64,000 bases of DNA from Elysia crispata (lineage: Eukaryota; Mollusca; Gastropoda; Plakobranchidae). Both the position numbers and the translations under genes were made by a program. The notes under the pieces were generated by a model. The model searched no databases, was not told the origin of the DNA, and worked only from the letters and a program-made list of their open reading frames with translations. The stretch spans positions 209,001 through 273,000 of the forward strand of contig JAWDGP010000260.1 of NCBI GenBank assembly GCA_033675545.1. The letters run 5' to 3'. Below are positions 33,221 through 44,898 of this stretch, piece after piece; the first letter of the stretch is position 1, and each line of letters opens with the position of its first letter.

Positions 33221-34509
33221 TTCTTCTTCTTCTTCTTCTTCTTCTTCTTCTTCTTCTTCTTCTTCTTCTTCTTCTTCTTCTTCTTCTTCTTCTTCTTCTT
33301 CTTCTTCTTCTTCTTCTTCTTCTTCTTCTTCTTCTTCTTCTTCTTCTTCTTCTTCTTCTTCTTCTTCTTCTTCTTCTTCTTCTTCTTCTTCTTCTTCTTC
33401 TTCTTCTTCTTCTTCTTCTTCTTCTTCTTCTTCTTCTTCTTCTTCTTCTTCTTCTTCTTCTTCTTCTTCTTCTTCTTCTTCTTCTTCTTCTTCTTCTTCT
33501 TCTTCTTCTTCTTCTTCTTCTTCTTCTTCTTCTTCTTCTTCTTCTTCTTCTTCTTCTTCTTCTTCTTCTTCTTCTTCTTCTTCTTCTTCTTCTTCTTCTT
33601 CTTCTTCTTCTTCTTCTTCTTCTTCTTCTTCTTCTTCTTCTTCTTCTTCTTCTTCTTCTTCTTCTTCTTCTTCTTCTTCTTCTTCTTCTTCTTCTTCTTC
33701 TTCTTCTTCTTCTTCTTCTTCTTCTTCTTCTTCTTCTTCTTCTTCTTCTTCTTCTTCTTCTTCTTCTTCTTCTTCTTCTTCTTCTTCTTCTTCTTCTTCT
33801 TCTTCTTCTTCTTCTTCTTCTTCTTCTTCTTCTTCTTCTTCTTCTTCTTCTTCTTCTTCTTCTTCTTCTTCTTCTTCTTCTTCTTCTTCTTCTTCTTCTT
33901 CTTCTTCTTCTTCTTCTTCTTCTTCTTCTTCTTCTTCTTCTTCTTCTTCTTCTTCTTCTTCTTCTTCTTCTTCTTCTTCTTCTTCTTCTTCTTCTTCTTC
34001 TTCTTCTTCTTCTTCTTCTTCTTCTTCTTCTTCTTCTTCTTCTTCTTCTTCTTCTTCTTCTTCTTCTTCTTCTTCTTCTTCTTCTTCTTCTTCTTCTTCT
34101 TCTTCTTCTTCTTCTTCTTCTTCTTCTTCTTCTTCTTCTTCTTCTTCTTCTTCTTCTTCTTCTTCTTCTTCTTCTTCTTCTTCTTCTTCTTCTTCTTCTT
34201 CTTCTTCTTCTTCTTCTTCTTCTTCTTCTTCTTCTTCTTCTTCTTCTTCTTCTTCTTCTTCTTCTTCTTCTTCTTCTTCTTCTTCTTCTTCTTCTTCTTC
34301 TTCTTCTTCTTCTTCTTCTTCTTCTTCTTCTTCTTCTTCTTCTTCTTCTTCTTCTTCTTCTTCTTCTTCTTCTTCTTCTTCTTCTTCTTCTTCTTCTTCT
34401 TCTTCTTCTTCTTCTTCTTCTTCTTCTTCTTCTTCTTCTTCTTCTTCTTCTTCTTCTTCTTCTTCTTCTTCTTCTTCTTCTTCTTCTTCTTCTTCTTCTT
34501 CTTCTTCTT
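33221..34509 (+). repeat. Giant uninterrupted TTC (GAA) triplet tract, about 430 units
   Basis: Every base from 33221 to 34509 fits perfect TTC repetition, about 1289 bp, with no interruption found. The minus strand is GAA, a purine-only strand able to form intramolecular triplex. The apparent 527-codon poly-Arg frame on the minus strand (33135-34718) is an artefact of the tract. Confidence 0.98.
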
Positions 34510-34511
34510 GC

Positions 34512-34575
<64 letters not shown>
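34512..34575 (+). repeat. ATT trinucleotide tract
   Basis: About 21 ATT units directly after the TTC tract, separated by GC. Confidence 0.95.
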
Positions 34576-34576
<1 letters not shown>

Positions 34577-36950
34577 GTAGTGTTATTAGTATTCTAAGCA
34601 GTGCGGTTGAATTGGCTCCTAAGTGTTCTGTATGATAGTTGTTTCCAAATATATATATATAATTTTGTATTGTTTTTGTTGTGATTATAATTGATGTTTT
34701 CTTTATAATTATTTCCAATGACTTCTATGGCTGTCTTAATTGAACTTGTAAAGATTTTTTATATATTTTAAGGCATGAACGAGTTCTCGTTCTCATTAAC
34801 TATGATTGGCTCACAAAAAGCATACCGTATATGACATTTTTACATAGTAAGATGTCAGGAGAATTGAACTATTTTGCACTATTACTAAACCATCGGCGGG
34901 TAGGGACGGCCGCGCTCACCACTTCAGAGCTCGACGCGTCCAGGATAAGTGAGGCTACATTACACAAGATATGAGCAGCAACGAGTGGGCTCGCTCTATG
35001 ACTATTAAAGTATTATACATGTACATATAATTGTACACTCTCTCGTCCACAAGTGGCAACCGGAAGTTTTTAACCCGCTGTCTTTAGTGCAAGTGTACAT
35101 ACGAGTGTGTATGATTCTCGTTCCTCTCTGTAACTGTCAGTGGTGGTGCTTGTCTTGCAAATTTAATGAACACGCATGGGCCTACTTCTTATGGTTCAAT
35201 TTGACCAAGCTTATGGTTTTTTTTTTCAATTAATCCCCCCCCCCCCCCTTTTTTTAAAAATTATCATAATCAGTCCTATGTGAGTGAGAAGCCAAAAGTT
35301 TGAGTTTGTGAAAAAGTAATTGGGAAATCTAAAATTCCACATTTTTACTACATACATAATAAAGAGAGCCGAAACTTCATGCAAGTTCATACGCTTAAAT
35401 GTTATTGTATTGGTCGGTCCTCTATTTAGAAGTGATCCAGACGATAATATGCTGTGTTTTATGATACACATGGCGTAACACTTAATGTCACTGTGTTTCA
35501 TGTTTAAAAGCATGAGGTTTGTTTCCTACGTGTATTTAATCTAGAAGTCAAGAAATAGATCTGAGGCGTCGCTGAAATTAGACAGACCCTAAATTAGGAC
35601 AAGGATCTGATTTAGAACTAGAACCCAGCTTGAAAAGGAACAACTTCCTGGAGAAATAAAGCGAATAAAAAGTAAACTCAGTTTGATAAAAGTATTTTTT
35701 AACCCATAAGGAAAATTTGCAGCATCGATTATAGCAAAAATTTCACCAGCAATTATAAAACATTATAACAATTCTACAAAATTCGTAAGAGTGGTTTGAG
35801 ACAAGCGGTATGAAAATGGTTACCTTTATCAAAGGAATGGTACATGTATGAGGTCGTTATCTGTCGGCTGCCTTTCTCTGCTCATTCTCGGAAGGCAGGC
35901 AGTTCCCAACCGGCGAGCCTGATTTATGAGCAGATCCAAGGCCCTCTGTATAGTTGTCTACAGAGATGGCCTTGGCAGATCTCAAACACCAAGTTTAAGG
36001 ATTAACGCAGTGAAACCCTGCAAGAAGTAACAAGTTCCAACCACAAATGTGTGTGGTAGAGATAAGAGAGATCGGTAGACAAACAAATTGAGATAAAAAT
36101 TATCATCTAAGGCGTGCATCTATTGACTCCTTTCACTGATAAATGCAACTTCGTCATAGCCCAGGACAAATAATGAGCACAAGTCGAAGTTTAAATAACT
36201 TCTCACCAAAACACACACACACAAAATTAAAAATAAGTGCTGAAAATCAGTAGCCATATTGGCTTCACCCACCTCTAAGTCATTGAAAATCGAAATCAAC
36301 TACAGTGGAAATTAAAAATACAGCACAAGAGAGTGCAGTGCACGCCATTTAATATTCTAAAATAAACATATCAAAATGTAAAAACATTTTAGGAATCCAA
36401 TGTTGATGCATATGAAAACTCACAAAATAATACACGTATTTAGGTATGCATAATTATATGAATTAATGTTATCATACTTCTCTCATCCGCTTTGACATAA
36501 GTAATAGGGCAATCTTACTTAAATGAAATCCCGCTCACCCTTGTGATATGTAGATAGGTCATACAAATGGAGATATAAATAACTGGTTTTCGTAATACCT
36601 TCATTGTCGTACATAAGTGAATAGACTGTAGATAGTTTCATGGATGGAGATGATAAATAGAAATATTCACAGGCAAAAAGACGATAGGTGCATGGTACAT
36701 GAATTAATAAAAGAAAAGGAAAGGAGTAGGGGATAACAGTTACTTGTATGAGTGTGAGAAAGAGGGTGAGAGATTTCGGGGGGGGGGGGGGGGAGAGAGA
36801 TAGACAGAGGCAGGGAGCGTGTGTGTGTTAAGTACGCAAACTAATGTTTTGTTACTTTTGTCACTTGACTGTAAACAGCTTTTTCTATTGAATGAGATAT
36901 TTTCGCATTCTCTGTAATAGTCTGAAAATAAGTTTTCGTGCTTGGCTGCT
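34576..36950. other. No gene seen; homopolymer C and G runs
   Basis: C14 at 35235-35248 and G16 at 36778-36793. Short frames on both strands have no domain. 36860-36920 resembles 16155-16215, an old dispersed repeat. Confidence 0.5.
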
Positions 36951-36951
36951 A

Positions 36952-37159
36952 TTATTCGCAATAGTATTGCGGATAACCCCTCATGTTATTCGTAATAGTA
37001 TTTCGGATAATCCCCTCGCGTTATTCATAATAGTATTGCGGATAATCCCCTCGCGTTATTCGTAATAGTATTCCGAATAACATTTGGGAACCTCAGCGTT
37101 ATCCGTAATAGTATTCAAAATAACACGTGCGAGCATCAGCGTTATCCGTGATTCTGCAG
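36952..37159 (+). repeat. Array of palindromic 25-bp iterons (left)
   Basis: Five near-palindromes start at 36952, 36986, 37021, 37056 and 37099, with a partial sixth at 37142. Each reads TTATTCGTAATAG then a mirror half such as TATTGCGGATAA. Spacing is 34-35 bp, then 43 bp, with spacers CCCCTCGCG or ACCTCAGCG. Confidence 0.85.
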
Positions 37160-38730
37160 AACCTGTACAAATTGTCCGAGATAGCCCCTCTCCCCAAGAA
37201 CAACTTAATAAATGAATGCATAAAATAAAAGAGATTTATTAGGTTAATGTGTAGGCCAATAATAACCTCTACCATAGCACCAGGTACTTTTTGATTTTGA
37301 TTTAGATCTAACTACACAACAGAGTAGTACAGTAGTTGTCGGATATGTAGACCGAGATAATTTATAGTCTACATTGTAGTAAGACTAATAGTACTAGGGT
37401 GCATTTAGGCAGGGGTCTGCATCGAGACTCTATTCTGAAAGGCTGTATTTAGGCAGGGCTAATTCGAGAGTATTCATAATTTCGATCAGACTGGTTAAAA
37501 TGTGCGGCTAGCGACCGTAGTCTGATCCTTATGACAGAGCTACTTATGTGAGCTCCTTGATAGGCCCAAAACAATGATGTTGTCATAATAAAGACCTCCT
37601 TGCTTTTGTTGTTGTTTTTTTTTTTTTTTTTTTTTTTCTTTTTTTTTCTTCTTTTTTTTTTTTCTTTTGATGTAAATATCTAATTTATTGAGGAAGACAT
37701 GAGTCATTTGATTTAGAACAATCTTTTATCTTCCTTTTTTACTTTCGATCTGTGTCACTGCGAGCAGTTTAAAACCATTCCTTCGCCTATCCATCCTTTC
37801 TGAAAATACCTCTTCATGGTCTCTAGTTCTTTAGATCTGAAACTTATAAGTTATAGATATGCACACATTTTTTTTTTACAAATTAAAATATGTTTTTGTG
37901 AACATTCTTTACAAAATAATAGTACCCCCTGATGCATCTACAAGTATACCGTACCTTCTTATCATTATATATTACAGTTTTCTTCCAACCACTGATTCAT
38001 GAAGTCCCGGTACTTGCTGCGATACAATTTAACTGTCTTCAAAGTTGAAGAAAAAGATCTTTTGTGGTCATTTTTTTTTTTACGCCCTCTTTATTTAATA
38101 CAGTACATACATGTAAGACTTACAAGCTGTTGACTTCTTAAGAACCTTGATTGAAGTTACCACAAATAATGATTAACTGGAATGCAAGGGATATAAAAAT
38201 AATCTAAACATTTATTATTCCTTGCTACCAATTGATGTCTTGTTGTCACTTAAGGCGTCCTTGGAAAGTTTAAATTGTTTTCCAATCCGGACATTTTCCA
38301 TAATCTGTTAGAAGATATATATGATGTAATTAATAGATTCACGTTAATAAAAAATGGTAACAAAAGGAAACTGGAGGGAAAAATGAAGAAACAACGCTTT
38401 TCTCATTTTAAAAATTTTTATAAATTCACAAATAACAGTTTGGCATCTTGCTTCAATAAGCGAACATAAATGAATGAAGCAAAGCATCTCAGCCTTTTAT
38501 GATTTAAGATAAAAAGATACACTTTATTGATCCACTGGAAAATTTGTGATGGATAAAGTCAATAAAATGCATATATTAATGTATTATATTTCAATGCACA
38601 ATGGAGACTTAAGGAGTTTTCAGAGTTTCTTCAAACTATGCTTCAAAAACAGCTTCCTTATCAGTTAACTAGCGCCATTTTTTGGAAAAGGAGGAACTTG
38701 TTCGGCGCAAAGAGTTCTTCCGGTCACAGA
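37160..38730. other. Interior between the inverted iteron arrays
   Basis: About 1.6 kb of AT-rich sequence with a T-rich tract at 37612-37668. No transposase or other frame of note. Confidence 0.5.
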
Positions 38731-38786
38731 TATTATGAATAACGTTCAAGTGAGTTGAGCGTTATCTGTAATACTATTACGAATAA
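38731..38786 (-). repeat. Palindromic iterons (right, inverted)
   Basis: 38762-38786 is a 25-bp unit whose reverse complement fits the left array (centre AATACTATT here, AATAGTATT there). 38731-38744 is half a unit. Together with the left array they bracket about 1.8 kb in inverted orientation, like termini of a foldback or subterminal-repeat transposon. Confidence 0.6.
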
Positions 38787-38799
38787 TCACTTCGTTAGG

Positions 38800-38987
<188 letters not shown>

Positions 38988-40339
38988 TAAAAAATCTTAG
39001 AACTACATTTTCGGTTTTTTAAAGGAAAAAAAAAAAGGAAAAAAAAAACAACAACAGAAAAAAATTTGCGGTATTTTGAGTTTTCAGTTTTCAGTGCAAA
39101 AGTTTTAGCTCACTTTTTATTCGTCGCAAAATTTCGCCAGGATATCTTTTTTGGCTCTCTGTTTCCTTAACTCTCTCTTTCTTTGTTTCTGTCTCTCTTT
39201 AATCTGTCTATGTAGTGTATCTCTCATTCTCTCACAAGTTTCAGTTTATATCTCTCTGCCCGAAGATACAATCATGCCGAAATATTTAAATTGATGATTG
39301 TGGATTTATCTGTAAATATTCATTAGATAAAACGATAGAAAACATAAAAAAATTTTCCGTTCTTACAGAAGTGTTTGAGCTCAGATACCAGTTAAAATGT
39401 TTATAATTTTTATCTCCACCGCGCGAGTCAAAGATCTTTGGCGTAATCAGCAATAACAATCATAAAGAGCATTAAAAGCAAAGAGCTCTCTACGTCTAGA
39501 AACTACAATAGTTATTCTCCAATCCAGTTGCTTCTAGATAGGTGTAATGCTCCTCAAGCTTCGAGATCACTATTGAAACTCTTCTGCAGGGGTACTGAGA
39601 TGAACGTTTACAAGCGCTTGATACTCTGTACAGGATTAGGTCTTAGATATAGTGAAATATTCCGTCTAGGGCCTAAAATTAATCCAAATCTTGAAGTGTA
39701 GATCTAGATCGAAATCTCTGCTTGAACTAAGTTCATTTCTTTGAATATTTAGGGCTAGACTAGATCTAGTCTAGATCTAGATCTAGATCTCGATCTAGCC
39801 TGATATTCTAGACTATATCTAGAGAATTTAGAATCTTGATCTAGATCTGACTTTAAGTTCAAAATAATAATCCGAATCTTTTCAGAGTAAATATTTGAAT
39901 CTAATCTAGATCCTAGATGTAGATGTAGATCTAGATCTATATTACAAATGGGTGGTGCAAATCAGTTTTTATGTCTTTATAAGCGTTCGGATACTGATCT
40001 TGTTGATCCGATAGATCTATCATGGCGAAAAAAAGCCTTATAAATCATTACATTATACGATCATAGATTTAATTGTAAACGCTTCTGCTAAACTGTTAGG
40101 TGAATATGGGTCAGTGGTAAATGTATTTAATGTTAAGTAAAAACTCAAATGTTCAAAGTTATCAGAATCACTTGCATAGCCTGATTTAAACCTGGCTTCT
40201 ACAACGCAGCCTTTAGAAGATGTAGCAGCTAACTTGTAGATATCAGCCCAATTCCCAAGGTTGTCTTTTACTTAGTGTTTCTTTTGTCATGACTAATGCA
40301 TTTTTGGTAGTGAAAGTCATGATAACAAAAATAGGAATA
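38988..40339. other. No gene seen; AGATCT-rich patches
   Basis: TAGATCTAGATCT-type runs at about 39750-39800 and 39900-39945. The same hexamer recurs through the window, for example 45650-45775, 52290-52480 and 53020. Confidence 0.5.
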
Positions 40340-41507
40340 CAGTAAAATCACTTTAAACCGAAATTTTGGGGCCCTTTGAATTCATTTCGGTTTAAAGCTA
40401 GTTTTGTTTTCGGTCATCTTTTAGGGGAAGTAACCGTTATTTCTGTCGCCTTGCCAATAATAACTGGGCCTGAATGGAACATGCATTGCCCTGGCTTGTC
40501 AAAACCAGAGAAACACTGCTTCTTCCAGCTCTTCATGACTGCAAAGTTTCATTTTCTTGGTAGTGGGGCAAAATTTCGAATCTTCTGTAACTTCTCTTTC
40601 AAAATTGTAGACACCATTGATTTTGGGATGCTATATTTTTTACAGATCTCTGTCTTCGATAGGTTCTTTTCATCCACTTCGGATAAGATTTTCAGTTTAA
40701 ATTCCAATGTGTAAGCAGACTGCTTTCTTTTCAACATCTTAGAGTTGGATAAAGCTAAATGTTGAAAACTATCGCAAGTTGTAGGCCTAATGCGAATTAG
40801 AAATTAGAGTACATGTACTGATCAGTAGCACTGCGTCAATGTTCAATGCCGACGAAGTAAAAACTGGAACTGTAGCGGTGTGTGTGTGTGTATGTGTCAC
40901 AGTGCCTGTCCCCCTGTGTTGAAGAGCATACAACTGCCTTACAAATAATGCAGTATCACTGTCATTAGTGTCAGTATCAGTGCGTCGGACAAAGAAAGAA
41001 GGCTCCGTATGTCTACATCTACCATCTCACAAAACACTAGACCTCTATTCACACACATACACGCGCAAAAGCACAACCACTGACTGTGCGAGCGAGATGG
41101 TGCAGTGGCGATCCCTTGCGTGAATGTCCCATCACCATCGCTTACCACCACCACCACCACCACTCCTCCTGGTTCATCGACTGTGTGGGTGAGGGTCTAG
41201 TGCAGGGCTTGATCGGTGTGCCCCTCCCCACCCCCCATCAGCTATTGGATTGTCGAAAACACCTACTCTTCCCTTCATACAATTACATGTACTAGGCATT
41301 GGGTGTGTTTTTTTTTCCCTCTGGGTTAATAAAGAAATGGAGAAGAAAGAGAAAAAATAGAGAAAAGTTATTTCGATTTAAAAGCAGTGCCGTTTCGAAG
41401 CATTTCGGTTTATCGCAGGAAAGGGTACAAAAGCAAAGAGGAAATTCGCACAATTTAACTATTTTTTTTGGTTTCATCGAATTTTTCGGTTTAAAGTGAT
41501 TCTACTG
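40340..41507 (-). mobile_element. pogo/Tigger-type element, non-autonomous, 1.17 kb
   Basis: 24-bp TIRs (40340-40363 and 41484-41507, one mismatch, outer end CAGTAAAATCACTTTAAACC) flanked by TA at 40338-40339 and 41508-41509. That is the mariner/pogo signature. Inside, the minus strand encodes the start of a pogo-class transposase; the catalytic DDD domain is absent. Subterminal TTTCGGTTTAAAG repeats occur at 40386-40398 and a partial one at 41405. Confidence 0.88.
40414..40737 (-). pseudogene. Truncated pogo-class transposase (CENP-B/Psq-type DNA-binding part)
   Basis: ATG at 40737. The first 62 codons read MLKRKQSAYTLEFKLKILSE then ICKKYSIPKSMVSTILK, the Psq/CENP-B N-terminal helix-turn-helix. 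A TGA at 40549-40551 interrupts it. The same frame continues with MKSWKKQCFSGFDKPGQ and GPVIIGKATEI, which fits the second CENP-B-type helix-turn-helix, to a TGA at 40414. The role in an intact element is TIR binding. No DDE/D nuclease follows, so it is dead or at best a DNA-binding remnant. Confidence 0.8.
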
Positions 41508-44500
41508 TAAATGAAAAATGAGAACTCCTTTATGTAGATCTAGATCAAAATCTGCATCCTCATTTTTGGAATCAGAATAAAAGTGCCTTCTTGGAACTTA
41601 CTGTAAATTAATTTTTCTTCTTTGTGTAACCCCAAGCAAAAATCAAGCCCCATCTTTTTCTATGGTCCCGATCAAACGAAGCCCTCTTTGGTGCATAAAT
41701 TAGTCCGTACCTAAGGAACTCTTTCCTATTTCAACTCTGTCTCCTATCTAAAAAATATAGGGTTGCTACTGTTTTTCTATGTAAGAAAACCGTCCGCTCC
41801 TAAAAGATACTCTTTCCCATTACTGCACTGGCCCTGTTAATTGCAGACCTATGCCTCTTGAAAGCCATTGTCATATTATTTTTCTACGTTCATACCTGCT
41901 GAAACTTGTCTTGGTCTTGTGATCATGGAAGGGACTAAAATCATACCTGTTAGAGCTGTCCATTTGACAAGGATTACAGCAGGGTGTCAATCTTTAGTCT
42001 AGAATTATCAATTTCAGCAATTAAGAACTCAATCAGGCAAATCAATAAAAATTTTTGCAATCGTCAAATTTTACCTGAATTTCAAAAAAAAAAAAAAGCT
42101 AATAACTCAAAATGTTCCTTGAGATTTATTGGTCAAAATTTGCTGGTTTCATCAGTAAATCGGAAATGACTTTTTTTTGTGTTTTCCTTAACTTATTTCT
42201 ATGTCCAATTTTGTGATTTTCCAAACAGAGTATTCATATACTTGACAGAAAACCATATGAATTTCATGAAAATGAAAAAGTGTATAACCACACTCAATCA
42301 TCACACAGCCAAATTTATATACACAGAGCATCTGGAGCCCATTTGACCAGTTACATCCTTGTGCTCTCTATTGACCAAAGTGAAGGCCAATGATACTCAT
42401 ACTGATCCCAGCCTAGCATTCTCCAAAAATCATACAGACATTTAATGATTTATACAATTTATTAAAAATCATCTTGTTTTGCCCACTCATTTTGAAAACA
42501 TTTAGTAGTCATCTATTTTTTTTTCGTTTTAAAAATTTGACTCACAAATATTTGTACAGATTTATAAAATGGCTCTGCATGGCTCACGTGGCTCAATTTT
42601 CTAGCTTTTGGTACTACTCTGTGTAAATCTTTCAAATGACCCCAAATATTTTAGTTTTGACCTTCTAAAACTAGGTGATTTATAATTTACAAGAATATGA
42701 AATTGATTTCACTGAGTAAGTTTTTCGTATGTTTAAACTACTGACCAGGGATGGTATGTTGTGCAGTTATAATTCGTTAGGTAGCATTGTCTTCCATGCC
42801 TCTCAATGTTTGATTTTCTCATTCTCTAGGTGTGGTCAGTGGCATCTAAATAAAGAGCCTAAGTAAGAGATGGTCGATGCGACAAATTTGAGTTTTGGAT
42901 AAGTTCCTTGAAAGGAAAAAAATGTTGTGGCATAGCAACTCATTAAAAACATGCCCCGAAAATTGTGCAATTCTTTAAGGTCATATTGGTGTTTCAAAAG
43001 AACCTGGAAATTGGTGAAATGTTATTCCATATCTGACCAAACTAAAGAAAATGTATAGATCTTACTAAATCAAGCCTGTTATATATTTTGGAGGGTGTCA
43101 ATCTAATCTTGAAAGCTGAACGTCTATCTCAAAGTCCAAAAAATTTTTGAAAATCCTCAATACACTTGTTTTTGATTTTTGGTGGATATGTAATTTTTAT
43201 TATTCAATTCATTTGTGGGTTTTCTTGCTATTCTAACAATTTAGTAGATGCAGCATGTGAATGAAAAGATCTGCTCGATTGGGTTTGTTTTTTATTTTCA
43301 AAGTTAATAGAGTTGATCTTTTTGTGGTATCTTTATTCTCTCTCAATTCATTGTAGCCTCAAAAGTTCTTCTTGTTACATTAAAATTTCCATGGTAACAG
43401 ATACTGAAGCACACCTGTAGATCGTTTCTGCAAGCTGTTTTTCCACATTTATCTTAGACTGACATGATGAATGTAGCCAGGTAACATAAGTTCTGTCACA
43501 GGCAAATTGTGACAAAAAAAGACATAGCTTTAATGTGCCATGATTATTCTCAAAATACCTAACACATGCAACAAAATCATTTATGCATTAAAAAATCCGA
43601 GACAACTCACAAGGGACGATATTATATCACATTGTCAGATGTAGGTTTCAAATTAATTTGTGGCATAGTTTTTCTAAAATGTGTAAACTTAAACATGTGA
43701 CAAAGTATTTTTGCCGAAAAAGACCCTTCAGAGGAGATTTTTGTTCGTCAAATTCTTTCAAGAGTAAAAAGTTATATCATTTGAGGTTTAGACATTCGGG
43801 ACAAATAATTAATAGAATAATATTTTCCAGGGTATCAAACTCTAAATTAATATTTAACCTAGATCTCTAACCAGTTAAGGCCCAAAAATCTGATCAGATT
43901 CTAAAAATGGTAGAGTAAGATTAGGTGGTTATTAAATAGGTGTTACATTTACAAAGGGACTTAATGCTCTGTATATGTAATTCATGAGCCTGTTGCTCTC
44001 TAGCCAATCTGATAGCTCATTCAGCTTGATTTTTTTATAAATTGAATGAAGTAAGCTTCTAGTTTTGTCGGCAATGTCAAGACTGATACTTTTGGTCAAT
44101 TTTGTTTTAATGCAATTGTTTTCTGCCCTCAAACAGATGACTGAATTTTGAAACTCTTGCTGCAGTGTAATACCTATATATTAAAAAAAACAAAGGTAAA
44201 GTTATGTTCATTGCTGAAAGAAATTTATGAAACAATTCTAATCATGAAGGATGTAATAATTTGGAATCATGTCCAAGAATTCTGAGAACTAATTAGTCAA
44301 ACTGCAATCCAAAAATAATGCAAATTATTTTATGTTACCCCTCTGAGAAACCTTGAAAATTTTTCCTCCGAGCTACAAGTTATGATGTGCAGAGTCCAGA
44401 TGACATAATATTTCTAAAAAAAAAATTAAAATGATAAATTTATAATGAGGTCTGGTTATTATCATTATATTCTTTCACAATTTTTTTTCCATATACATGT

Positions 44501-44704
44501 ACTGAGACATACTAATTTTTATGACAGTTTGTAGATAATTCTTTTAATAGTTCATAGCTTTTAGGTTTGTTTTTTTTTCTACAAAATTGTTGAAGGTCAG
44601 AAGAAACTTACATTTATAACATAGAATTGTCTGATTTAAGACAAACCAGATTTTTATGAAGAAGAAGACATTTTTTTTTTTTTTTTTGATTTTCTTAAAA
44701 TCAG
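41508..44704. other. AT-rich region upstream of EDRF1; promoter and upstream exon not identified
   Basis: About 3.2 kb with no convincing frame. An upstream untranslated or short coding exon of EDRF1 is expected here or further left, because 44705 looks like a splice acceptor junction. None could be placed. Confidence 0.45.
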
Positions 44705-44898
44705 ATGGCCACTTCAAGTTCGGTGTCAGATATCAAGTCAACAGCTGTTGTAAAGTACAGCTCTGTGAAATGGCCCCTTCAATTTTCGACAATACGGCTC
44801 AACACAGACTTAAATCACCCACCAACAGATCAGACAGGCTTTACAGTCTATTTTGATAGATCCATACCCGCAGCTTGCAATTTCTCTAAATTCCTCAG
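44705..44898 (+). CDS. EDRF1: EDRF1 first recognised coding exon
   Basis: Residues 1-64 plus two bases. STAVVKYSSVKWPLQFSTIR matches the conserved N-terminal VKSRAVVKYSS-type region. A T17 tract and TCAG precede the ATG, and an in-frame TAA lies at 44696, so this is either exon 2 after a non-coding exon or a coding exon whose true start is upstream. Donor CTCAG/GTAAGT. Confidence 0.8.

Noticed and set aside
33135-34718. Long poly-Arg open frame on the minus strand
   Set aside because: It is the translation of the pure GAA strand plus ATT tract. No start context, domain or splice support.
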